A DNA stretch of 35,660 bases from Vulgatibacter incomptus_A (GCA_040391605.1 JBEBXK010000037.1:1-35660); one strand, 5' to 3'; shown: positions 25,457 through 33,707, numbered from the stretch's first letter. Numbers and translations are program-made. Notes: generated by a model not told the origin, from the sequence alone.

Positions 25457-26260
25457 TCAGCCTCCTCGGAAGTTGGGGCTGCGTTTCTCCAGAAAGGCCG
25501 CGATCCCCTCCATCGCGTCGTCGCTCCCCGCGCCGACCGCCGCGAGCTCGACCACCTGGGAGAGCTCGTCCCCGAAGGTCTCGCTCGCCTTGAGCCGGGC
25601 CTTCGCCGCCGCCACCGCAAGCGGCGCGTTCGCCCCCATCCGGGTGGCGAGCTCCAGCGCCGTCGCCTGCACCGCCCCTGCGTCCGCCAGCCGATTCGCC
25701 AGCCCGATCTCGTAGGCGCGCGCGCCGTCGAAGGGCTCGCCCAGCAGCACCAGCTCCAAGGCGCGGCCCAGGCCGATCATCCGCGGCAGGTAATGCCCCG
25801 TGCCGCCGTCCGGCACCAGGCCGCGGCGGGTGAACGTGTACGAGAGCTTCGCGTCCTTCGCCATCACCCGCAGGTCACAGGCGCACGCGAGGTCCAGGCC
25901 GAAGCCCGCGGCAGCGCCCTCTACCGCCGCCACCGTCGGCTTCGGAAACTCCCAGAGCGCGCGGATCGTCGGATGCAGACGGCCCGCCAGTACCGAGCGC
26001 GAGAGCGCGCGGCGGTTGATCGGCGTGGGATCTCCCGACAGCAGCCCCATCAGCCCCGAGAGATCGATCCCCGAGCAGAAGCTCCCGCCCCGTCCGGTGA
26101 GCACCAGCGCCCGCACCGATTCGTCGCCCCGCGCTTCGTCCAGCGCCAGCCCCAGGGCGTCCGCCAGCTCTGGCGTCAGCGCGTTGCGCGTCTCCGGCCG
26201 GTTGAACGCCAGCACCAGAACGTCTCCCGCGCGCTGCGACTGCAAGATCTCGTCGGACAT
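25457..26260 (-). CDS. Enoyl-CoA hydratase/isomerase family protein
   Basis: A 267-residue crotonase-fold protein. The oxyanion-hole segments are visible: SFCSGIDLSGL (first NH) and VEGAAAGFGLDLACACDLRV (second). In the usual catalytic position the sequence reads PDGGTGHYLPRMIG; the second Glu of classical hydratases (EGG) is replaced by Asp-Gly-Gly, so the exact reaction (hydratase, isomerase or other) is open. The start ATG at 26260 has GGAG eight bases upstream. It opens the ech-glycerate kinase-fmt-aroA run, and a palindrome at 26343-26354 lies upstream as a possible operator. Confidence 0.9.
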   Translation of the reverse strand: MSDEILQSQRAGDVLVLAFNRPETRNALTPELADALGLALDEARGDESVRALVLTGRGGSFCSGIDLSGLMGLLSGDPTPINRRALSRSVLAGRLHPTIRALWEFPKPTVAAVEGAAAGFGLDLACACDLRVMAKDAKLSYTFTRRGLVPDGGTGHYLPRMIGLGRALELVLLGEPFDGARAYEIGLANRLADAGAVQATALELATRMGANAPLAVAAAKARLKASETFGDELSQVVELAAVGAGSDDAMEGIAAFLEKRSPNFRGG

Positions 26261-26342
26261 CGCTCGCTCTCCTTCTCACGCACCGAGACCGGCGCCGCGG
26301 CTTAGACGTTCGGGCCGGGAAATGGCTTCAACAAGGTAGGAG

Positions 26343-26354
26343 ATTGTTCACAAT
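26343..26354. promoter_or_regulatory. Palindrome ATTGTTCACAAT upstream of the enoyl-CoA hydratase gene
   Basis: A 5-bp inverted repeat with a 2-bp centre (ATTGT-TC-ACAAT) in an unusually AT-rich part of the 151-bp gap, 83 bp ahead of the start codon. Its size and place fit a regulator binding site. Read on the minus strand it contains TTGTGA, which could serve as a weak -35 element. Confidence 0.35.
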
Positions 26355-26411
26355 TCACCACCTGCGCCCGAAGGGTAGTCCCCTGCCCGCGAGGTGAAAA
26401 GCAAACAAATT

Positions 26412-27353
26412 CTAGGCGATGCAGGTGGCGAGGCGGGGCAGCCTGGCGGGATCCCAGCGGGTGATCAGCTCCGCCGGTGTCAGGCGCGCGCCCCATTCGG
26501 CGAGCCCCGAGAGGGACGCCAGATGGCCGCAGATCGCGCGGGGATCTTCGCCCGCCGCCCGAAGCTCCGGCAGCGAGCGCGCGCCGTTGCGCTTCGCCAG
26601 CCGCGCGCCGCCCTCGCCCAGCAGCAGCGGCACGTGGAAGAACGACGGCGCCTCCAGGCCCAGCGCGCGGTAGAGCAGGAGCTGTCGCGGCGTGGACGAG
26701 AGGAGATCGTCGCCTCGCAGCACCTCCGTGATCCCCATCGCCGCGTCGTCCACCGTCACCGCGAGCTGGTACGCCGCCACCCCGTCCGCACGGCGGATCA
26801 CGAAGTCACCCACCTCTGCCTGCACGTCGAGGCGCTGTGGCCCGCGGTGGAGATCGTCGAAGCCTTCCAGACCGGGTGGCACGATCAGGCGGATCGAGGG
26901 GGCCCTCCGGCCAAGCTGCTTGGGCGCGGCGTCGGGAGCCGGCCGGCAGGTGCCGGGGTAGCGGGGACCGTCCTCGCCGAGGTGCGGCGCCGAGCTCGCC
27001 GCCGCCACCTCCGCCCGCGAGCAGATGCAGGAGAACGCCGCGCCCTTCGCCAGCAGGCGCTCGATGGCGTCGTCGTAGTGGTGGCCGCGTTCGCTCTGTA
27101 CATAAGGGCCATGGGGGCCGCCGACGTCAGGCCCCTCGTCCCAATCCAACCCCAACCAGCGCAGCGACTCCAGGATCCGCTGCGCCGCCCCGGGCTTCTC
27201 TCGCGGCTTGTCGAGATCTTCCATGCGCAGCACGAAGGCGCCTCCCGCCGCGCGGACCGAGAGCCAGGCCAACAGCGCCGTCCGGCAGTTGCCCAGGTGG
27301 AGATCCCCGGAGGGAGTCGGCGCGTAGCGCCCGCGCTTCTTTCCGTCGCCCAT
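26412..27353 (-). CDS. gluQ: Glutamyl-Q tRNA(Asp) synthetase
   Basis: A 313-residue truncated class I glutamyl-tRNA synthetase-like enzyme lacking the anticodon-binding domain. Such enzymes attach glutamate to queuosine at position 34 of tRNA-Asp. HIGH-like motif HLGN at 19-22 (GRYAPTPSGDLHLGN), the zinc site C109-x-C111 with Tyr132 and C136 typical of GluQ, and the KMSKS-like RLAKRNGA. The ATG at 27353 gives the expected N-terminus; the frame up to 27476 enters the tandem repeat array. queF, which makes a queuosine precursor, lies 2 kb away in the same window, so both ends of queuosine metabolism are represented. Its upstream region is the repeat array at 27405-27892. Confidence 0.93.
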   Translation of the reverse strand: MGDGKKRGRYAPTPSGDLHLGNCRTALLAWLSVRAAGGAFVLRMEDLDKPREKPGAAQRILESLRWLGLDWDEGPDVGGPHGPYVQSERGHHYDDAIERLLAKGAAFSCICSRAEVAAASSAPHLGEDGPRYPGTCRPAPDAAPKQLGRRAPSIRLIVPPGLEGFDDLHRGPQRLDVQAEVGDFVIRRADGVAAYQLAVTVDDAAMGITEVLRGDDLLSSTPRQLLLYRALGLEAPSFFHVPLLLGEGGARLAKRNGARSLPELRAAGEDPRAICGHLASLSGLAEWGARLTPAELITRWDPARLPRLATCIA

Positions 27354-27404
27354 CGTCTTCGAGGTTAAACCAACTCGAGCCCCCCTCGCTCCGATATGTC
27401 GCAG

Positions 27405-27892
27405 GCGGGCGATCGCTCTGCCGGCCGCTCGGAAGGATGATCGCCCCTCGCGTGAGGTGGCGGGCGATCGTATCAACCGCGCCGCGCAGGGGCGGCTCTC
27501 ACGGTCTTCGGTCTCCCGGCCGCTCGGAAGACGATCGCCCCTTGCGTGAGGCGGCGGGCGATCGTATCAAGCGCGCCGCGCAGGGGCGGCCCTCACCGGG
27601 GTTCGCTCTCCCGGCCGCTCGGAAGACGATCGCCCCTCGCGTGAGGCGGCGGGCGATCGTATCAAGTGCGCCGCGCAGGGGCGGCTCTCACGGGGTTCGC
27701 TCTCCCGGCCGCTCGGCAGGCGATCGCCCGTCGCGGGAAGTGGCGGGCGATCGTATCAAGCGCGCCGCGCAGGGGCGGTTCTCATGGTGTTCGCCCTCCC
27801 GATCGCTTGTAGGTCGGGTGGGCGATCCCCGCGAGGGGCGGAGGCGCTTGTCTCATTCGCGTTCCGTAGGGACGGTTCTCGCGGCGTTCGCT
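27405..27892. repeat. Tandem array of 94-95 bp hairpin-bearing units
   Basis: Unit starts at 27421, 27516, 27611, 27705 and 27799. The first four units are near-identical, the fifth is degenerate, and a half-unit precedes the first (27405-27420). Each full unit has ACGATCGCCC and GGGCGATCGT as a perfect or near-perfect 10-bp stem, with CTCGCGTGAG in the loop, then a second hairpin CCGC-GCAGGG-GCGG. In unit 1 one pair becomes T-G wobble; in unit 5 a GATCGC/GCGATC stem survives although most other bases changed. Unit length is not a multiple of three, so this is not coding. The 731-bp gap between gluQ and the phosphoesterase gene contains no gene otherwise. Confidence 0.88.
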
Positions 27893-28084
27893 CGGCTGTG
27901 GCTTAGCGGCGTCTCGCCGGGGATCGAGGCGTCAGGGCATTTAATTCAGGGCCGCGGACGTTCCCTCTTTCGTCGATGGCCAACCCCCTCCGGCCGGGCG
28001 GGCGTGCAACCGGTGGACGGATGCCCGCTCCATCTCCAGCTTATTCGATAGAAGGGGCAGCAGCCGGAAGGGCGGTGTCGCGCG

Positions 28085-29062
28085 TTGCGGATTCTCCACA
28101 TCTCCGATGTCCATGTGCAGGTCGATTACGATGAGAGGCCGTGGAGGAAGATCGGCTGGCGCCGCATCGCCGCCCAACTCGAGCTCAAGCTCGCCAGACG
28201 CGCCAGACGCTACGCCCAGGCGCCCCAGACCCTCGTTCGCCTCCTCGCCGACGCTATGAGCCACGGCGTCGACCACGTCGTCCTCTCCGGCGATCTCACC
28301 GCCCTCGCCCTCGATGACGAGTTCGAGGGCGTGCGCCGCTCGCTGGGCGATCTGGCCGACCGCGCCGACCTGCTCACGGTCATCCCGGGCAACCACGACG
28401 TCTTCACCCCAGGCAGCCTCAAGAAGAAGCGCTTCGACAGGTGGTTCGGCCACCTCCTCGACTCCGACCTCCCCGGGCTGCGCAGCGAGGGCCCCTGGCC
28501 CCACGTGCGCCTGGTGGGGGAGGGCGCCGCCATCGTCGGCCTCTGCTCCGCCCGGGTGCCGCCCATCCCCGGTATCGCCGCCGGCGACGTCGGCGCCGAT
28601 CAGCTCGAGGCCTTGGTGAAGATCTGCGCCCACCCCAAGGTGCGCGGCCGCACCATCCACGTCGTCGTCCACCACGCCCCCCTGCGGCCCGACGGCAAGG
28701 TCGACCGACGCGATCACGGCCTCGTCGACAGCCTGCGCCTCCTCCAGGCGTGCAAGCTCGGCAACGTCAACACCATCCTCTGCGGCCACATCCACAACCG
28801 CTTCCTCTACGCCGTCGACGGCGGCCCCACCATCGTCGGCGGCGGCAGCTCCACCTGGCTCGGCCACGAGGGCTATTGGCTCATCGACGGCGAGGGCGGA
28901 GAGCTCAGCGGCCTCCACGAGCGCAAGCTCGAGGCAGCGCCCGCCGCGGCCAATCTGGTCGCCCCCAACGTCGCGACCCAGCCCAGCGTTGGACCGGCGC
29001 CCGAGAAGGCGACGGCTTCGCCCCTCATCGTGCCCGCGCGTCCCCTCGCCGCGGCGGGGTAG
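28085..29062 (+). CDS. Calcineurin-like metallophosphoesterase
   Basis: A 325-residue predicted dinuclear-metal phosphoesterase. All five metal motifs are present: D8-x-H10 (HISDVHV), SGD at 68-70, PGNHD at 101-105, VVHHAP, and CGHIHN. The fold ends around 275; the last 50 residues are Ala/Pro-rich and probably disordered. The substrate (cyclic nucleotide, nucleotide, phosphodiester) cannot be told. The start is TTG at 28085, the only one that fits the family N-terminus (M)RILHISDVH; GGAAGGG is about 12 bases upstream. It is divergent from gluQ across the hairpin array and convergent with queF. Confidence 0.9.
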   Translation: MRILHISDVHVQVDYDERPWRKIGWRRIAAQLELKLARRARRYAQAPQTLVRLLADAMSHGVDHVVLSGDLTALALDDEFEGVRRSLGDLADRADLLTVIPGNHDVFTPGSLKKKRFDRWFGHLLDSDLPGLRSEGPWPHVRLVGEGAAIVGLCSARVPPIPGIAAGDVGADQLEALVKICAHPKVRGRTIHVVVHHAPLRPDGKVDRRDHGLVDSLRLLQACKLGNVNTILCGHIHNRFLYAVDGGPTIVGGGSSTWLGHEGYWLIDGEGGELSGLHERKLEAAPAAANLVAPNVATQPSVGPAPEKATASPLIVPARPLAAAG

Positions 29063-29232
29063 CTCCCGTTACTGCCGCGATGTCGGCGTCTGCTTCGCTG
29101 CGACGGCCGCGTCCTACGACGGCCTGGCGTTGCTGAGCGGGGCGTGCTGATGCGGTGGGCGGCGTTCGGTGTCGCTGCGATGAGCGCGCTCCTGCGACGG
29201 GCGCGCTGATGCGGTCAACGGCGTCCCTGCGA

Positions 29233-29595
29233 TCAGGCCTTCGTCTTCTGATGACGGGCCGTCACCACCGTGCGGATCCCGCCCCGGACGAAGAAGTCGC
29301 CCTCCACCTCCACCGAGAGCGGATCGATCGCCGCGATGATGTCGTCGCAGATCTGATTCGTCACCGCCTCGTGGAACGCGCCCTCGTCGCGGTAGCTCCA
29401 GAAGTAGAGCTTCAGGCTCTTGAGCTCGATGCAGCTCTCGTCCGGCACGTAGCGGATCTTGATGTGCGCGAAGTCCGGCTGCCCCGTCAGCGGGCAGAGG
29501 CAGGTGAACTCCGGCGCGTCGAAGAAGATCTCGTACGGGCGCCCGGGCTTCGGGTTCGGAAATGTCTCCAACTTCTTCTGCGGCTTCGTCGACAT
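29233..29595 (-). CDS. queF: NADPH-dependent 7-cyano-7-deazaguanine reductase (preQ0 reductase)
   Basis: A 120-residue unimodular QueF that reduces preQ0 to preQ1 in queuosine synthesis. The catalytic Cys34 lies in FTCLCPLTGQPDF, with Asp41 next to it. The QueF signature region ESCIELKSLKLYFWSYRDEGAFHE follows in two parts (ELKSLK and FWSYRDEGAFHE). Complete length for the short form. ATG 29595 is preferred; a GTG at 29607, four codons earlier, is possible. I saw no preQ1 riboswitch in the upstream bases. No other que genes are adjacent, but gluQ is in the window. Confidence 0.95.
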   Translation of the reverse strand: MSTKPQKKLETFPNPKPGRPYEIFFDAPEFTCLCPLTGQPDFAHIKIRYVPDESCIELKSLKLYFWSYRDEGAFHEAVTNQICDDIIAAIDPLSVEVEGDFFVRGGIRTVVTARHQKTKA

Positions 29596-29706
29596 GGCGG
29601 TTCTCACTTCGCAGGCCGTCCCCGGCCTGTGGGGGCGCTCGCGCGTGCCTCGCGCGTCGCTCGCTTCATCCTTCGTAATGGGCGGTGCCTCGAGCGGCGG
29701 GCTCGC

Positions 29707-30675
29707 TCAGGTCTCCGGCACCGCGGAGACCTTCGAACCATCGCCGCCGCTCTCCGCTTCCGAGGCTGCGGCACCCTGCGTGTCCGCCGGGCGCGGGCCA
29801 GCGGCGTCGGCGCTCGGCTCGTCTGCCGCGACGCCCTCGACCTTCGAGACCGCAGCGTCGGCGCTCGATTCGCCCGCCGTGACGCCCTCGACCTTCGAGG
29901 CTGCGACGTCGGCACTCGGCTCATCTGCCGCGACGCCGTCGGCTTTCGAGGCTGCGGCGTCGGCGCTCGATTCGCCTGCCGTGACGCCCTCGACCTTCGG
30001 AGCTGTGGCATCGGCGCTCGGCTCATCAGCTGGGAGTCCCGACTCTTCCGCTGCCGGCGCCTCATACACCGGAGGCGGCTCCGCCTTGAAGCCGAAGGTC
30101 TGGCCGAAGCCACGGTTGTAGAAGCGGACCGCCTTCGAATCCAGCGCCAGCGCCCGCTCCGCCCCCTCGCGACTCACCAGCGCGAACGAGAGCTCCCCCG
30201 GCAGGGGCTTGTCGATGATCGCCAGATCCCCCGCCTCCAGCCGCTCGAGCTGTTCCGCCGTCAGATAGATCCGCTGCACCTTCTTCTTCCGCGTCGTGAA
30301 GTGGAACGCCTCCTCTCCGCGCTCCTCCACCTCATGCTTCTCAGCCGCCTGGCGCAGCCCCTCCAAACGCTTGCGATCCTCGGCGGCGCGCTTGCGGTTC
30401 TCGTCGCGCTCGCGGTTCAGCATCCGCTCCCGCTCGCGAAACGCAGCCTCCTCCTCCCGCGCCAGCTTCTCCTCCGGCGTCAGCGCCTTGCCGCCGCCTC
30501 CGGCCTTCGCCTCCCGCGGCCGACCCTGCCCCCCCCGTCGATCCTTCGGCTTCGCCGACGCAGCCTCCTTCCCGGGGCCGGGCCCAGGGCGTTGCTGCGT
30601 CTCCGCCGTCTTCGCCTGATCTTCCGTGACCAGGCCAGCCTGGAGGAGCTTGTCGCGGAGGCTCTGCAATCCCAT
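29707..30675 (-). CDS. DUF2058-family protein with a repetitive acidic tail
   Basis: A 322-residue protein. The N-terminus MGLQSLRDKLLQAGLVTEDQ and a following Lys/Arg/Glu-rich coiled coil (about 65-120, with REEEAAFRERERMLNRERDE) match the DUF2058 (YaiL-like) pattern, as does VQRIYLTAEQLERLEAGDLAII. Function of the family is not known. After about residue 215 the tail is built from 17-residue units rich in Ser, Ala, Asp and Glu, encoded by the 51-bp repeats at 29808-30034. The start is ATG 30675, chosen by family alignment. It lies 30 bp upstream of nothing else in the operon; queF starts 112 bp downstream. Confidence 0.82.
   Translation of the reverse strand: MGLQSLRDKLLQAGLVTEDQAKTAETQQRPGPGPGKEAASAKPKDRRGGQGRPREAKAGGGGKALTPEEKLAREEEAAFRERERMLNRERDENRKRAAEDRKRLEGLRQAAEKHEVEERGEEAFHFTTRKKKVQRIYLTAEQLERLEAGDLAIIDKPLPGELSFALVSREGAERALALDSKAVRFYNRGFGQTFGFKAEPPPVYEAPAAEESGLPADEPSADATAPKVEGVTAGESSADAAASKADGVAADEPSADVAASKVEGVTAGESSADAAVSKVEGVAADEPSADAAGPRPADTQGAAASEAESGGDGSKVSAVPET
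29808..30034. repeat. 51-bp in-frame tandem repeats in the DUF2058 gene
   Basis: Four full units and a partial fifth, beginning at 29808, 29859, 29910 and 29961, each 51 bp or 17 codons. They alternate between two types encoding (G)ESSADAA and (D)EPSADAA with SKVEGV-like linkers, so the real period may be 102 bp. The repeat length could differ between strains. Confidence 0.8.
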
Positions 30676-30922
30676 GTCGTTCGTCTTCTCACCGAGTACG
30701 AGTGGATCCAAGGAGAGGCCAAGCCTCCCCCGAAGGCGCGCTAAAATGGCCCAGGACCGTCCGTGGCGCAACCGTCACTTCTTCGGCGGGGCCCAACGTC
30801 CGATCTCCACCGCGAGCACGCCCGGAAGGCAGGCCAGCAGCCCCTAGCCGCCCCCGACCGCAGCGAGCGATCCTCCCGAGCTTCCCTCCTCAACCTGGGC
30901 TCATCCCGCTCGACACCACGGC

Positions 30923-31582
30923 CTACTCCGCCTTTTCCGCCGCCGCCCGATCCATCACCTCGATCATCGTCTCCACCGGCTGGGCCCCCGAGAGCGCGAA
31001 CTTCCCCTCCACGATGAAGAACGGCACCCCCGTCACCCCCGCCTGCCGCGCCTCCACGAGCCCGTACCGCACCGCCTCCTCGCCATCTCCCGCTCGCAGC
31101 CGCTCCCTTACCTTCGCACCATCCATCCCCGCCTCCGCCGCAACCTCCGCCAGCAGCTCGTGGCTGTTCAGATCCCCGCCCGCCGTGAAGTACGCCGCGA
31201 AGAGCCCTTCCACCACCGCGTCCTGCAGCCCCGCCTGCCCCGCCATCCAGATCAGCCGATGCGCGTCCCGCGTGTTGGCCGCCCGCTCGATCTTCTCGAA
31301 GGCAAAGTCGATCCCCGCCCGCTGCCCCACCTCCCTGAGCCGACCATGCATCTGCACCATCCGGTCCATCGAGCCGAAGCGCTCCTCCACGTACTCCTTC
31401 CAATCCCTGCCGCCGACCGGCGTCTCCGGGCTGAGCTGGAAGGGATGCCACTCGACCTCCACCTCGTACCGCTCCGCCACCTTCGCCATCGCCTCGTCCA
31501 GGTGCCGCTTGCCGACGTAGCACCAGGGGCAGACGCAGTCCGAGATCACGTCCACCTTCAGCTTCTTCTTCTGCGCGGTCAT
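30923..31582 (-). CDS. DsbA-family thiol oxidoreductase, FrnE-like
   Basis: A 219-residue thioredoxin-fold protein with the active-site motif CPWC at 18-21 (DCVCPWCYVGKRHLDEAM) and an inserted helical domain, ending with the cis-Pro loop GVTGVPFFIVEGKFALSGAQ. This is the FrnE / 2-hydroxychromene-2-carboxylate-isomerase-like branch. There is no signal peptide, so it should act in the cytoplasm, as a disulfide isomerase or in stress protection. The ATG at 31582 has GGAGG five bases upstream; the longer frame (to 31618) is not needed. It is followed by a 247-bp gap before the DUF2058 gene in which I see no gene. Confidence 0.93.
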   Translation of the reverse strand: MTAQKKKLKVDVISDCVCPWCYVGKRHLDEAMAKVAERYEVEVEWHPFQLSPETPVGGRDWKEYVEERFGSMDRMVQMHGRLREVGQRAGIDFAFEKIERAANTRDAHRLIWMAGQAGLQDAVVEGLFAAYFTAGGDLNSHELLAEVAAEAGMDGAKVRERLRAGDGEEAVRYGLVEARQAGVTGVPFFIVEGKFALSGAQPVETMIEVMDRAAAEKAE

Positions 31583-31769
31583 CGCGTCCTCCGATCGGTC
31601 CATCGATGCTCGGGACAAGTCGTTCGTTGCGCAACGGCCGAGCGGCCGGCTATCGGCTCCCTCCGCCCACCGGCAGCCGCCGCGTTCTTCCCCCTCGCTC
31701 GCGACCGCCGCCGAGCGCGCAGGCTAGCGCCCCCTCCTTAGCACCCGTCGAAATCCCACGATCAGCCGC

Positions 31770-31798
31770 TTGACAGGCCCCGAGCCTCCCAGTAGATA
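31770..31798 (+). promoter_or_regulatory. Promoter of the tRNA-Asn gene
   Basis: A perfect TTGACA (31770-31775) followed by a 17-bp spacer and TAGATA (31793-31798). The implied start of transcription is about 45 bp ahead of the tRNA. The -10 match is modest but spacing is ideal. Confidence 0.5.
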
Positions 31799-31848
31799 CG
31801 GCGGTCGCTTCGCCACGCCTCCCGGCCAGCGCAGCGCCAATCGAATAT

Positions 31849-31924
31849 TCCGCGGTAGCTCAGTCGGTAGAGCGGGTGACTGTTAATCACCATGTCCGAG
31901 GTTCAAGTCCTCGCCGCGGAGCCA
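31849..31924 (+). tRNA. tRNA-Asn (anticodon GTT)
   Basis: A 76-nt cloverleaf. Acceptor arms TCCGCGG (31849-31855) and CCGCGGA (31914-31920) are followed by G and an encoded CCA. D arm GCTC...GAGC, anticodon stem GGTGA/TCACC with GTT at 31882-31884, T arm with GGTTCAAGTCC. It is the integration site of the mobile element to the right: the recombinase gene on the other strand overlaps it and ends inside the anticodon loop. Confidence 0.97.
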
Positions 31925-33430
31925 GTCAGGGCGTAGTTTCGAACCGTCGTGTTCGAGGCTGCGCAGGTCAAAGAGTTCCAGGGTGATGGGCTTGTCTCTC
32001 CCCTGGAACTCTATTTTTTTGAGCAGCAGATGCAGTAGCTCCCTCTTCTCTGCCGGCGTCGCCAGGTGGAAGAGCAGGTAGAAGCTCCGCAGCACCGTCG
32101 CCGCTCTCTCAGGATCCACCAGCTTCGTCGTGACCCGCGCGATCTCCTCACGCAGGAGAGCAAGTTCCGCCTCCACGTGTGCGCGCTCCTTTTCGCCTTG
32201 GGCGATCGCCTCCCGGAAGGAGGCGAAGGCAGACGAGCCTTGGGAGGCGACGATATCGACCAGATTCTTGAGCTTGGCCTTGATCTCCCGATGGCGGTCA
32301 ACGAGACCCCGCTCCTTCTCCCGGAGCGGCGTGCCCTGTTCGGCGCTCGATGCGTTCGCGGAGGCGACCGCCTTCGAGACGAGTTCGGGTGATGCGCTCA
32401 GCTCCTTGAGCATCGTCTCCACTTCCCGCTCGATCCAATCCGCGTTCACCTGCTTGAGTGGGCAGGAGTTCCATCCCATCTTGAACGTGCGCGTGCATCG
32501 GTAATAGGGCACCTCGGTGCCGTTCTTTTTGCGGACGTAGGAGAGGGTCATGCCGCTTCCGCAGGCGCTGCAACGGAGGAGTCCAATTAGCGGATAGGGC
32601 CGATTCGTTTTGGTGACGAGGCGCCGCTTGGTCGGCGTGATGCCCTGTACCCCCTCGAAGAGAACCGGATCCACGATTCCCTCGTGCCGACCTTTGAACC
32701 GCTCGCCGTTCTCTTGGATCTCCCCGACGTACAGCCGGTTCTTGATCACGCTCTCCAACATGGACATCGAGAGTGGTTCGCCCGATCGGCTCTTGAGACC
32801 CTGCGCCTCCAGCCGGTGCCGGACAGCCGCGAGCGAGGAGTGCTCCAGGTAGAGCGCGAAGATCTGTTGGACGATCGGGGCTTCCTCCGGGTGGGGAACG
32901 AGCATCTTGTCGACGCTCTTGTATCCGAAGGGCACTTTGCCGCCGCGCCAACGGCCTTCCTTGGCCATCAGCAGCCGCTTGATCTTCACCTTCTTGGAGA
33001 TCGTGTCCGAGTAGAACTGGGCAAATCCCGCGATCTGCAGCTCCATCAGCTTGCCTTCGGGATCGTCCCCAAATCGCTGGGTGGCCGAGATGAACTCGAC
33101 CCCGGCCTCCTTGGAGATCTGCTTCACCGCGAAGTGGACCTGGACGTTCCGGGCCCACCTATCGAGGTCGTAGGCCACGGCGACCTGGAACTTGCCGGCC
33201 TGGGCGTCGGCGAGAAGCTCCATCAAACCGCCTCGGGCCTCGAACTTCGTGCCGGACTCGGTGTCGCTGTAGACCTGGAAGACCTCGCCGCCCTGTTGCG
33301 CGACGAAGCCCCGGAGGTAGTCCTCCTAAGAGGCAAGAGAGTCGTACGCCTTGCCTTCGAGCTGCTTCGTCGTGCTCTCGCGGACGTAGAGGGCGTACAG
33401 GCGTTTCGCCGCGGGCGTGCTCTTCTTCAT
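31883..33430 (-). pseudogene. Large serine recombinase, interrupted by an amber codon
   Basis: The full frame is 515 codons from ATG 33430. Residues 12-23 (LYALYVREST..KQ) hold the catalytic Ser19. Codon 35 is TAG (33326-33328), where relatives have Gln (pattern S-[Q]-E-D-Y-L), so CAG to TAG is likely. After it the frame stays open: rest of the resolvase domain with YDLDRWARN, a recombinase domain (YKSVDKMLVPHPEEAPIVQQ region), a zinc ribbon (Cys 287, 290, 312, 323 in full numbering), and a coiled coil. Without read-through only a Ser-less 447-residue protein could start at TTG 33226. The C-terminus WLRGEDLNLGHGD is antisense translation of tRNA-Asn. Its start overlaps the 91-residue gene. 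Probably an inactivated integrase, unless the stop is a sequencing error or suppressed. Confidence 0.88.
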
Positions 33431-33702
33431 GGCTCGCTCCCTTCGGTTCTTTGCGAGCGCTGCGTCATCTCGTACCAGCCATCGGTGTCCCGCGTAGCCA
33501 GCCAGATATCGAGGCCCAGTGCCTCACCCGGCGCGAGCGGTTCGCTGCGTAGCGAGCGGGCAAGGACGTCGAGCCAGTGGGGTGACCACCGGGTCGATCG
33601 ACTGGCGAGAGTTCCCATCAAGGCCGCGAGCTGCTGCTCGTTCGTCAGAACGCCAGACCTGCCCTTCTGGAGAGTTGGACAGCGAGTGTTTTTCGACCTC
33701 AT
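33427..33702 (-). CDS. Hypothetical protein coupled to the serine recombinase
   Basis: A 91-residue protein of no family I recognise. The N-terminus is basic (MRSKNTRCPTLQKGR); the rest is predicted helical (LTNEQQLAALMGTLASRS, HWLDVLARSLRS) and Trp-containing. Its TGA overlaps the recombinase ATG by four bases (ATGA), and its own ATG has GAGG six bases upstream, so it is translated just before the recombinase. Small proteins in this position may assist or direct integrases (for example a directionality factor), but nothing in the sequence proves that. Confidence 0.65.
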   Translation of the reverse strand: MRSKNTRCPTLQKGRSGVLTNEQQLAALMGTLASRSTRWSPHWLDVLARSLRSEPLAPGEALGLDIWLATRDTDGWYEMTQRSQRTEGSEP

Positions 33703-33707
33703 TTTTC

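Noticed and set aside
27421..27892. CRISPR array
   Set aside because: The units are about 95 bp and contiguous, with no unique spacers and no cas genes.
29145..29228. Short imperfect repeat (CTGATGCGGT...GGCG) between the phosphoesterase and queF
   Set aside because: Only about 20 nt of partial similarity in low-complexity GC-rich DNA; no structure that I can support.
29596..29706. preQ1 riboswitch before queF
   Set aside because: No matching pseudoknot or A-rich tail was recognised in the short upstream gap.
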